Shown piece after piece: positions 9,734 through 24,521 of a stretch of 24,521 nucleotides of DNA. Both the position numbers and the translations under genes were made by a program. How positions within the stretch are numbered: position 1 is the first letter of the stretch; the number at the start of each line of letters is the position of its first letter. The stretch is from Phallusia fumigata (taxonomy: Eukaryota; Chordata; Ascidiacea; Phlebobranchia; Ascidiidae): contig QXVZ01008660.1 in NCBI GenBank assembly GCA_008931825.1, positions 1 to 24,521 on the forward strand. Direction: 5' to 3'. A model generated the notes under the pieces. It had not been told where the DNA came from, searched no databases, and saw only the letters and a program-made list of their open reading frames with translations.

Positions 9734-10249
9734 TACCGACAGTTCATTCAAATACATTCCCTACGGTCTCAAAGAAGCTGTTGTCTTCATCACAACACTG
9801 TATAAAACCATGAAATATGTACCTCAATTTTCCAGTGTTTGGTAAATAGTGGACAAGTTTTTTGGCCTTTTAACAAACTAATTTTATTACAATGTATGTG
9901 GTGTATTGGCCTTTAATTAAACCTTGTTACCTGTTAAATCGACCGGTTTAACATATCACCGTGACATAAAATAACTTTGAATTTTTCTGTTTTTATGCTG
10001 TCGAAACAACCTTTACCTCAATTAGGGTGTTAACTGATAAATGTTGACACCTATTTGAAAGGATGAAAAAATCTTTAAGCCAACAGACCGAAATACAAAC
10101 TAACGAACCGTGAAAAGAGGACCGGAAGCATAGCTTTACGTCTAATTCATTAAGAATAATCGAAAAACTTCTTTTCGTGCAAACGTTTCAAAATACGAAC
10201 GTTGTATTAGGTACTTTAATTCCGAGTGAATCAAGGCTCTTCTATACCG
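9734..10249. repeat. Allelic or duplicate contig of 10796-11314
   Basis: The whole 516-bp contig between the N at 9733 and the N at 10250 corresponds to 10796-11314 in the same orientation, with roughly 19 substitutions and two small indels by eye (about 96% identity). A complete small contig matching a neighbour at this level looks like the second haplotype of a polymorphic diploid left in the assembly. Confidence 0.88.
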
Positions 10250-10250
10250 N

Positions 10251-11911
10251 GGCACAGACGAAGCGTCTGCCTTTTTCTTTTCGTACTGCCTTTTTCAGTT
10301 TTAGTTTTGACGTTCTCAACCCCTAACTGCTGTTGCGACTTGTAAAATCTTGCTTCAAAGGTATCTAAAGTTTAGGCGTTCAAATAGTACCTGGATGCCA
10401 TCCATTATGTTGTTGTTGAATAGCCGCATACTAACGTTACACTTCAGTTTAGCACTAATTTCGAAAATGCAATTTCGATGGACGCCAATTCTAGGACAAT
10501 CTCAATGTTCTACGAGAGATGAAAGCATTTGCCGCACATTTGGACCGCACAAAAATAAACAAGGCAAAATCGTTAAAGTCGGTCGTTCGGGACTGCCTGT
10601 TGTGTCAAGTCCAATTTGCATGCATTGACGACGTGGTTTGGTAAATTCGCTTGTCAAAATGTAGAACGCTGGGTGGTTGACGGCCAGCAAGTATTGACAG
10701 GCTGACAGCTTACTTAGCATCATATGTCCCCACGGTTAACGTTAATAAATTTAATAGTTGCATACGTATTTGAAATTACACATTTCAGCAAATTGTACCG
10801 ACAGTTCATTCAAATACATTCCCTACAGTCTCAAAGAAGCTGTTGTCTTTATCACAACACTGTATAAAACCATGAAGCATGTACCTAAATTTTCCAGTGT
10901 TTGGTAAATAGTGGACAAATTGTTTGGCCTTTCAACAAACTAATTTCATTACAATGTATGTGGTGCATTGGCCTTTAATTAAACCTTGTTACCTGTTAAA
11001 TCGACCGGTTTAACATATCACCGTGACATAAAATAATTTTGAATTCTTCTGTTTTTATGCTGTCGAAACAACCTTTACTTCAATTAGGGTGTTAACTGAT
11101 AAATGTTACACCTGTTTGAAAGGATGAAAAAACTAATCTTTAAGCCAACAGACCGAAATACAAACTAACGAACAGTGAAAAGAGGACCGGAAGCATAGCT
11201 TTACGTCTAATTCATCAAGAATAATCGACAAACTTCTTTTCGTGCAAACGTTTCAAAATACGAACGTTGTATTATGTACTTTAATTCCGAGTGAATCAAG
11301 GCTCTTCTATACCGCCATCGTCATGTTGGTTTATTCTCACGTGATAAATGCGTCACACAACTTGTTGGGCAAATGTAATTACAACATACTCCAGTTGCGT
11401 GCAACAAAAACGTGCGCTGTCTGTCATGTGTTCGCACTTTATATCTCAATGTTTTTTTTAGAATATTTTACACTAATTTTGTATTGCCACCCAAGCTTCA
11501 AAACTATTTAAAGTTTAGTTTAATTATTTGTAGAAGCAGAATTGTGCAGTTTAAATAACAGTAGTATAAAAATAACAGTAGCTTAAGTTTACATATTAAA
11601 ATTACCACTGTATATTAATGTCATGGCGCTTGTCTCAAAAGTCTTATATCTATTTTTAAACGCATGAAAGGTACATTGGCGTACTTTTGTGCATGCACTA
11701 GTCATCCACTCGATGACGCAGATTCTGCCTTCCGATTACGTCACTTCACGATGCTCGGGCGCCACTATTAGTTGCACTCTCTTCAGGGTGGCCAAACGCT
11801 GCTGTAACACTCGACGATCGCCTGCGAATCACGTTTACTGCAAGTTAATTTAGGTGTTTTGAGATGGTGTCTACTAACATACTTACTGTGTTGTTGTTTT
11901 CGTTTATCTAG
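10251..11911. other. Upstream intergenic region of the EGF/sushi gene
   Basis: It includes the block 10796-11314 that is duplicated at 9734-10249. Open frames at 10350-10628 and 10502-10723 lie on opposite strands and resemble nothing. A CRE-like TTACGTCA occurs near 11738-11745, about 200 bases before the start codon, but I cannot show that it is used. Confidence 0.35.
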
Positions 11912-11947
11912 TCGCAGATTGGAAAGTAAGTTGGATATTTAAACGCG
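11911..11947 (+). promoter_or_regulatory. 5' UTR acceptor site before the EGF/sushi gene
   Basis: A pyrimidine-rich run TTGTTGTTTTCGTTTATCTAG ends at 11911, 36 bases before the ATG, and is a good 3' splice site with no in-frame coding upstream. It could end a 5' UTR intron or accept a spliced leader; trans-splicing is known in tunicates and several other invertebrates. Confidence 0.4.
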
Positions 11948-14053
11948 ATGCAGTTTTACCAAGTTGTTTTGTCTTTGTGCTGTCTGTTTGCGTCGTGGAA
12001 TATTATTCATACACAATCGACTGCTGGTGTTGCAAATACCGCAACCACAAGTACACCAACCACTCCTAGTAAGTTTTGGGTAGTATCTGTTACATATGGC
12101 ATAGTAAACCTGTCGGAAAATAGCATCGGTTTTTATATGTAAGTCCGACAGCTCTTTAGCTTGTAATTACAAGCAAGTAGTTGTGACGTGTATTTCCGCT
12201 TAGCCAGGATGAACCGCTGCCACAACGGCGGAGTGTGTAAAACCTACAACGAGAGTGGATATTGTTTGGAATGTACCTGCCCTGTTGGCTATTCTGGAAC
12301 TTTTTGCAAACACGTTTTAACGAAGCTGATTGGGGAAGCATTGTTCACCAGAAAAGTCAACGGAAGTCAGAGACCTATCAACTCTACAGCTATTCAGCAG
12401 CTGGTAGGTCTAATTGCAGAACTGAAACTCAACAATTAACTACTACTTTTTTATGTGCCTTGATCAGTATAGGTTAAGTTTGGTAGATTGTCAACCGTTT
12501 TCTTAATTCTGGTTTGTTTCTAAAGATTTTTGACGTGGTGTCACCAAGCAAAACCAACACCACCGTGATGGTGTCGGTTTCTGGAACTGTAAATGTGATC
12601 GCAAAAATCACGATTTGTTTTGAGCGTCCGACGTCATGGCACAATTACACAAGCGCAATTCCCCTTCAACAACAAATCGAGGCAAAGTTACGAGAACCAA
12701 CGTCACTCACTCTGATTTTCGGCAACGTTGCTTTTGCGACATACACAAATCTCAATTTAGGTTAGTAACTGCTAGTTACTCAAAGCTGTTGTTAAAAATT
12801 ACCTACGTCAGTTGGTAATAAACTGTATAAAGAACAATTTGTATGCACAGAAGCCAGAGCATTGGTTTTAGGCGATCAGCTATCATGCTAAGTTTATTAA
12901 TACATTTGTAGATGTTCAAGAATGCGTTTCAATGTGGCACAACTGCAACAACAACGCACAATGTATCAATATTCCCAACGGGTTTAGATGCTTATGTGAT
13001 CGAGGATACAGCGGTGACGGAGTAACTTGCGCAGGTACAAAGTGGCGCAGAAGTGTTTGCAGCGCACTGAGTTAGCGTCATTTCCGCATGAAAACTGAAC
13101 TCACTATTTTAGACTCGCTTTGTCTTGCCTTAATATAGTTAATAGGACACAGAGCTGTGACACCTAATCGCTTAAAATACAACCCTTTTCAAACTAACGT
13201 AATTTTTACAGCCATCGAATGCCTGCTAAGTCGTACACCTGAGCTTCCAACGTTTGCAACTAGAAAAGTTATCACCCACAACGGAACTGAATTAACAAAT
13301 CCTCCGGAAATCATCAGCTTCGGGACAACTGTAGAATACATCTGTTCAAAGTACGTCCTTGAAGTGTGTACAACCATAATCCCTTCCCATACCTTACTCC
13401 AAAATTATGTTTTTAGACACTATATACTCGCTGATGCAGTGACAAGCAGTACAGACCCGGATGTAATTGAATGTGGAGGTTCACCTAAGTTTCCCGGGAC
13501 TAACTGGTCTGGCACCAGAGTTACATGTAACATAGGTATATGTGTGAAAGTTTTTCTGCTCTTAATGCTGTAGTAAATTCTCCATTAACACTGCCCATAG
13601 TCACACGTTACTGCACAACAGTGCTAACTTGGTTGACCGCTAGAGGTGTTAAGGAAGCTAAAAAGTTACTGAATTACCAACCTTTACCTCTAGTAGCTAC
13701 ATTTTTACCTTACAGGACTGAATAGTGCACTGTAACTTAGCCATAAAGCATCGCCTAGCAAGTGGTTTTGTGCTAACCCCTAAACAGAGAAATTTAACTT
13801 CTGCAGTCGACTTTTCTACTTTGTTTACCACAAAAGATACCCATTTTGCAAACTTAAGATGTTTTAAATTTTTTTAGACACCAGCTTGAAGATTGCTATC
13901 ATAATAAGTGTTGTCAGTTCTCTGATTATTATCATGGTTTTGGGAGGTTTTTTGGTTGATTACTGTGTTAGACGAGAACGATTGGCAAAAGAGTCGCGAC
14001 GTCTTAAAGAGGAAGATATTGGAATTGAAAATGACAATTTTCACCATTCATAA
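11948..14053 (+). CDS. Type I membrane protein with EGF-like, calcium-binding EGF and sushi domains
   Basis: Complete 370-residue protein from seven exons: 11948-12068, 12204-12403, 12526-12760, 12912-13034, 13212-13350, 13417-13535 and 13878-14053 (TAA), all GT-AG and in phase. Domains: signal peptide about 1-22 (MQFYQVVLSLCCLFASWNII), Thr-rich spacer, EGF-like module 46-75 (CHNGGVC, CPVGYSGTFC), an uncharacterised N-glycosylated region about 80-185, calcium-binding EGF 186-225 beginning DVQEC with six canonical cysteines, sushi/CCP domain 230-310 (Cys 230, 271, 292, 310 and Trp303), membrane helix about 318-339, then a charged tail of about 30 residues ending NFHHS. The calcium-EGF has the C-x-N-x4-F-x-C pattern for beta-hydroxylation. 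Likely an adhesion or surface recognition protein; I recognise no named orthologue. Domains largely coincide with phase-1 exons, typical of shuffled extracellular modules. Confidence 0.9.
12204..12403 (+). CDS. Exon 2: EGF-like module with displaced cysteine
   Basis: Phase 1 in, phase 0 out. Cysteines fall at residues 46, 52, 61, 64, 66 and 75. The CHNGGVC and CTCPVGYSGTFC parts correspond to cysteines 2-3 and 4-6 of an EGF module. The usual first cysteine, four to fourteen residues before CHNGG, is absent, and an extra one (Cys61, YCLEC) is present instead. Confidence 0.85.
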
Positions 14054-14300
14054 CATAGCATTTATTTATTGTACTTATTTTCTACGGTTCCTGTGTTGAA
14101 TTTTGTATGCTATTATTGTGCTTGGTTTCAACGTGTTGCTAAAGTTTAAGGAATACTTTCGTCAAGTGATTTCTACTATCTCAACCAACTGCACTGACTA
14201 GTGATTTTTTGCTTTTGTTTTGTTGTAAACTCGAATTTTGTGTAGTGCCATCTCAGGTGGAATGCTAGAACTGTAACCCTTGTCGTAAAGCCGCGTAACT

Positions 14301-14306
14301 TTTATT
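14301..14306 (-). terminator. Candidate polyadenylation signal of the SLC17 gene
   Basis: AATAAA on the minus strand, about 410 bases after the stop codon. It lies to the left of the plus-strand gene's own candidate signal, so the two transcripts would overlap. Confidence 0.4.
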
Positions 14307-14500
14307 GTACATGCTCAAAAACACACAACAAATATTGCACTTTTGGTACGGTTAAAACACAATTTGCTTTTTGTGATAAATTTGCTAAACATTTAAGAGT
14401 AAAACAACTGCGATATGTACAATAACATTTGGCTTCCTAATATTTACATACCACGCGATACACACGTGTTATTTGGCACTTGTAGCCCTCTGCGTACAAA

Positions 14501-14506
14501 AATAAA
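14501..14506 (+). terminator. Candidate polyadenylation signal of the EGF/sushi gene
   Basis: AATAAA on the plus strand, about 450 bases after the stop at 14053 and the first exact hexamer I see downstream on that strand. Confidence 0.4.
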
Positions 14507-14718
14507 AACTCTGAACCCTATAAAGTTCGAAAAGAATGTCATTGCATTCTGTGCAAACAAATCACTTGAAATCCAGAACCGTCATTGCCAGTACATAAAA
14601 GGGTATCTACACGAAATACTTTTTGTACAGAAATTCAACACTGTATGTGTGAGTATGTGTGCTTTGGGTTACAACGTTCAAATTTCTGGTCACCACAACG
14701 GTTAAACAACAGATTGAA

Positions 14719-16975
14719 TTAAACCTGTCCTGTTTTAAAGAATCCCTCGGTGCTATCGTCATTCTCCGTTGCTGTTATGCTTGGCTGACGTTTGCCCTTC
14801 TTGTCCTCATTCTCATAGAAATCTTTATCCATGCGAGCCCAGTCCTGGACATCGGTTTTAAGCGTTGCCAAGACAACCACCCCACCAAAAACGGACACGG
14901 CAGCTCCGACGTAAAATACAATTCGCCAGGCTTCTCGCAGATCAGGAACCTAAAACATCATAAATGTTATTTTCCCTGCTTGTACTTGAAATGTATACAT
15001 CTTATGTTATGATATTAGGAGAGTACTTACACTTCCAGTGACGTATCCGGCCACTAGTGGCGCTACTTGTCCAGAGAAGGTTGCAAAGGTGTTGGTGAAA
15101 GAGTAGAGAATGCCAGAATATCGGGGAGCAATTTCAACATGACAAACCTAAATGGCACGAAAGCGATAAAAAATGACCAGTTAGTACCGGGAAACTTAGT
15201 GTTACCTTAAACCCGGGTGTGGCGAATCCACCAAAGCTTGCCGCCAGGGTCACCACAGCAATTGCTGCCACCGGGCTACAACCCATGTATCCGGCTGTGA
15301 TGAGAAAGATTGCAGGGACGAATTGGGCTGCGCAAGAAAAAAGAATTAACTATCGCGCATCATTAAATGATGCGAAATTTGTTTCAAGGGCGCTTACCAA
15401 TCACAATCAAAATTCTTCGCACATTTAGTGTTGACATCATGCGTTTCTGGCGGATAGTATCTGCAATCCAGCCAGCCGTAGTCGTAAAGAACCACAAGGA
15501 GATAAAAGGAATTGCAGCGATGGCGCTGTTCTGAAAAGTTGTTCAATAAAATGTTACACCACAAAGAAAAAAGTTATAAAATATAAAAAAATACCGTTTT
15601 TATGCTGAAACCGAGAACTTGGTCAATGTAAGAAGGAAGGTTAGTGAGCAGGTTGTAAATTCCATAATTGGAACAGAAATGGCCAATAAACAATCCCCAG
15701 AAAATCGGAGAAGTGAAAATTCCCTTCCATGGAATATCAAGTGTATCACTCTGCCAATAAAATATAGGATTACGTAACAATCATAAAATTTAAACGTAGG
15801 GAGCTAATTCAACTTATTTTACCCATTACTTACTGAAGTGTTGGTTCCAATTGATTGTTCAATGTAACGACGCTCCCTCTCCGAAATACGAGGATGTTTT
15901 GCTGGAGAATCGTACGCGAATATGCACCAGAAAATGCACCAACACAATCCGGAGGCACCTATAACAGCCTGCTGTACTATTTACAAATTCCTAAAAATAC
16001 TTTTCAACGTACCCATGACGTAGAATATGGATGGCCACCCCCCGGCAAAACCGTGGCGAGCAAGGTATCCGGACAAATTGTATGAGATAGCCGTTCCTAT
16101 ATTGGTTCCTGTTGGCAAAAAATAAAAATATGCACCGCATCAAATGGCTATAATATCCCGTTTGTGACTTTACCTGTCATGGCGATAGAAATCAAGCGAG
16201 ATCTTGCCAAGGGTGGTGCCCATTTCCCCCACATGCCGTGATGTGCCGGATACATTGGACCCTGAGGCAGTAAATAACAGGTTGATGCATCTTCTCCACC
16301 TTGATTTGATTACACCACCACTTACCTGCACAACCCCAAGGACTACCCTAGTTGCCACTAAAGCTCCAGGTCCGAACGATGCCATGGTGGGCGTAAGAAG
16401 AGTAAGTAGGGAAGAGAGAAAGACCGTTCCGCCAAAAACTATTTTGCCCCCGAATCTGTGCTCTAAGTAGCCGCCAAGAATTTGGGTTGTCCAGTAGCCG
16501 TAGAAAAATGCGCCAAGAATCCAACCTCTAGTGGCAGAATCCCATTCAAATGTCGGCGCTGTCAGATGTTCCTCCATTTTTTCATGCTGTACAATACGAT
16601 TTTTAACGGCGATTACGTCAAAAACATTTCTGCGAAAAAGTAATGATAACTTACTTTTGGTTCTATGGTGATGTTAAAGTCATCTGCAGACATGATTGGG
16701 TCCTTGTCCTCCGAGGCACAGACGACCATCGATTGGTTTTTGTTCTTCATCAGTTGCCTTGAATCGACCATGGCAACCATGGCAACACTTAGATTCGCCC
16801 GCATCATGTACTGATGCATCATCCCGAAAAAGAAAAGGGCTGTGAGAACGAAACGGCATTCAATCCAGTGCTCCATACGTCTTATGCGAGAAGACGTTGT
16901 TGAGACTTGGCGATCAAGTTTCGGGTTACGGACCCCGTTGCCGTTTGAGGGAAGCCTATCGTTCCGTCCAATCAT
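14719..16975 (-). CDS. SLC17-family anion transporter (sialin / VGLUT-like)
   Basis: Complete 549-residue protein from ten exons in transcript order: 16975-16655, 16586-16326, 16261-16174, 16108-16013, 15958-15834, 15750-15595, 15530-15398, 15327-15206, 15147-15031, 14949-14719 (TAA at 14721-14719). All borders are GT-AG and every phase agrees. Family marks: TM1 with RANLSVAMV (Arg59), a first luminal loop with N-glycosylation sites NQS and NIT, GWILGAFFYGYWTTQILGG in TM2, VVQGPMYPAHHGMW in TM4, WAPPLARSRL, the cytoplasmic SPAKHPRISERERRYIEQSIG, and HVEIAPRYSGILYSFTNTFA late in the chain. SLC17 proteins are 12-helix major-facilitator transporters of organic anions (sialic acid, glutamate, nucleotides, urate or phosphate), often in lysosomal or synaptic vesicle membranes. 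The middle and C-terminal regions are closest to sialin, the SPAKHP loop also to VGLUT. The substrate cannot be read from the sequence. The ATG chosen is the first in frame. Confidence 0.95.
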
Positions 16976-17047
16976 CTTGAAATTTTGCAAATTGCTTTGA
17001 AAAGGGCCTATCGGCTAAAGGCAAGCCGCTATTTTACATTGGAAGTT
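16976..17047 (-). promoter_or_regulatory. SLC17 5' UTR with acceptor site and start-stop uORF
   Basis: A strong acceptor CTTTTTTGCAG ends at 17048, 72 bases before the SLC17 start. Immediately after it comes ATG at 17039-17037 followed directly by TAA at 17036-17034, a minimal upstream reading frame. The acceptor could serve a 5' UTR intron or spliced-leader addition. Confidence 0.4.
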
Positions 17048-18613
17048 CTGCAAAAAAGTGTATAGTTATCACCACAGTAAACACTTTTAGGTGAAAGAGT
17101 GACTTTTATTAAAGTACAGTATTAAGAAGTGCGTTTTAAATTTTTTAAATGACAAAAATATTCCGTTTAATTTTTTTGCATTTGGTGGATTTACTTTAGG
17201 ACTTGTAACAAATGCTTCCCACAGTAATTGAATCAGACTGAAATTTGATACCTCCCTGCTCTAGACGCACCTTGCTAAGAATGCAGAAGAGATTTTAGAA
17301 GTGAAACTTTGTCGGCGTCGCCAGGAAGCTTATGGCATGTCCTGGCAATAATAAATTGCAACCAAGCGTTGCGTATCCCACGGAAATCCAACTTTCATCA
17401 CTCAAAGCATATTTTGTCTGGACTTGCCTCATAGCGCGATTGGCTGAGAATGCTCATATATGCCAGGCTAATGCAAGAACGTTTGCAGAGTTTATTCTTT
17501 GGGTTTTTTTTCCACTTTTTAGCAAATTAGTACAATGCTTATCAATTTGTCTATTTTTTTGTAGCTCTTTATCCAAGAGGACAAACAATCTGAATAAATC
17601 GTGTTGAGTTCAAAGCAAAAAAGTTGCTAAACCAAAACTTCCGAAAAAGACACATCCGGTTAATAAGGAGAATATGGTAAGGAATTCCCCGTAGATTTGA
17701 AAGAGCAGAAGGTTTTGGCGAAGTAAGATTAACGAACGAGCCGCGATCGGTTTCAGTACTTAGAATTTCCAGCGATTAAAAAGTCCCGTTTGGAATTTCA
17801 ATCGCAAAACAGGAAATAAGAAAAATACATCAACATCTGCTTTAATGCCGGAAGACTTATGGCAATTCCGCTTCCAATATAACCAAAACGATGTAAAAAT
17901 TCCAACATAATAAAGCAATGATACAGTTTAAATGCTTGAAATAGACAAATAAAAATGGTTAAAGCAAGATTTGTCACCAGTTTTCAGAATGCAATTTTTT
18001 AACAGACCTACGTTAAAATTACTACACAACACTATTGTGCAAAAATAGCAAAATAATGTTGAGGTCATATAGGTTACGACCGAGTAGTAGCCTGTAAATT
18101 CCAATACAGAGTCACCTTGACAAGTTGTCCTGGCGTTTACTTCCCCTAAGCTGTCGGGAAACCTGCTGTCACTTGTTGAAATGCGCAAGACTAATTCCCT
18201 TGCAAAGTCGCTAACTAATTGATTTGTCGTTACGAAAATAAAAGACAGACAGGAAAAAAACGACGGAAATTCCACGAGGCGTAACAAATTAAAAGCAGCA
18301 GCTGATATGATGATACGCCTAACTGCACAAACGCCAGAAAACCAAATAAAATTCTAACATGTACATTTAAATGGCGCGACGTTAACAACAATATATTGCC
18401 CATCGAGTTACTAGATTACAAATTTTACTTTACTCTTCACGGTTACAATTAACGGTTTCATTCCAAACAGTCAAAGGTACAGGCCAACGGTAAAATTCTG
18501 GTGGGGAGGGTTAGAAGACAAAGACACAAGTGCTAAAAAAATTGGTAAAAAATATCTTAAATGCGTATTGAGGAGCAGCTTTAGTTGTTTTACGTAGCCT
18601 GGGAAACTGCTAA
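17048..18613. other. Intergenic region between ABCC and SLC17 genes
   Basis: Should hold the 3' UTR of the ABCC gene and the promoter of the SLC17 gene. An unspliced 119-codon minus-strand frame (17928-18287, non-ATG start) shows no motif and I do not call it. AATAAA on the minus strand occurs near 17492 and 17106, more than 1 kb after the ABCC stop; no nearer exact signal was seen. Confidence 0.4.

Positions 18614-24521
<5,908 letters not shown>

Larger units (their letters stand above)
14054..14718. other. Convergent 3' flanks of the EGF/sushi and SLC17 genes
   Basis: Tail-to-tail spacer of 665 bases between a plus-strand stop at 14053 and a minus-strand stop at 14719. An open frame at 14415-14705 on the plus strand shows no family resemblance and lies inside what should be UTR. 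Confidence 0.5.

Noticed and set aside
10350..10723. Open frames of 92 and 73 codons on opposite strands
   Set aside because: They overlap each other, lack splice context and resemble no family.
14415..14705. 96-codon plus-strand frame between the convergent genes
   Set aside because: Lies in the shared 3' flank, contains the candidate AATAAA itself and shows no domain.
17928..18287. 119-codon minus-strand open frame downstream of the ABCC gene
   Set aside because: Starts from TTG, has no splice borders, motif or family resemblance, and lies where the ABCC 3' UTR is expected.

Overview
This is eukaryotic (metazoan) DNA: every recognisable gene is split into short exons with GT-AG borders, introns are mostly 50-250 bp, the base composition is AT-rich, and the encoded proteins are animal families (an ABCC multidrug-resistance transporter, an SLC17 transporter, and an EGF/calcium-EGF/sushi membrane protein). 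Intron size, gene density and roughly 4% divergence between apparent alleles fit a compact, highly polymorphic invertebrate; an ascidian tunicate is my best guess, but nothing here proves it.

Layout. (1) 1158-6538, minus strand: a Ser-rich, basic, coiled-coil protein that I do not recognise, assembled from eight candidate exons (the last five secure). (2) 6539-11911: a gene-poor stretch broken by six single-N joins (6801, 7277, 8067, 9072, 9733, 10250). It is made of short contigs, several redundant with each other or with sequence elsewhere in the window, and holds one long foldback element (8634-8943). (3) 11948-14053, plus strand: a complete seven-exon gene for a 370-residue type I membrane protein with signal peptide, an odd EGF-like module, a calcium-binding EGF, a sushi domain, one membrane helix and a short tail. 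(4) 14719-16975, minus strand: a complete ten-exon gene for a 549-residue SLC17 (sialin/VGLUT-like) transporter. (5) 18614 to the right edge, minus strand: 24 exons (1173 residues plus stop) of an ABCC5-like transporter, open at its 5' end. Its next upstream sequence is present, misplaced, at 8068-8319.

The three transporter/membrane genes look like ordinary neighbours rather than a functional cluster. Genes 3 and 4 converge tail to tail with candidate polyadenylation signals that lie past one another. Genes 4 and 5 are in tandem. I saw no prokaryotic, viral, CRISPR or rRNA feature. The strongest observations are assembly structure (misplaced and allelic contigs), a GC-AG intron in the ABCC gene, a foldback repeat, a displaced cysteine in the first EGF module, and an altered motif in the SLC17 protein.
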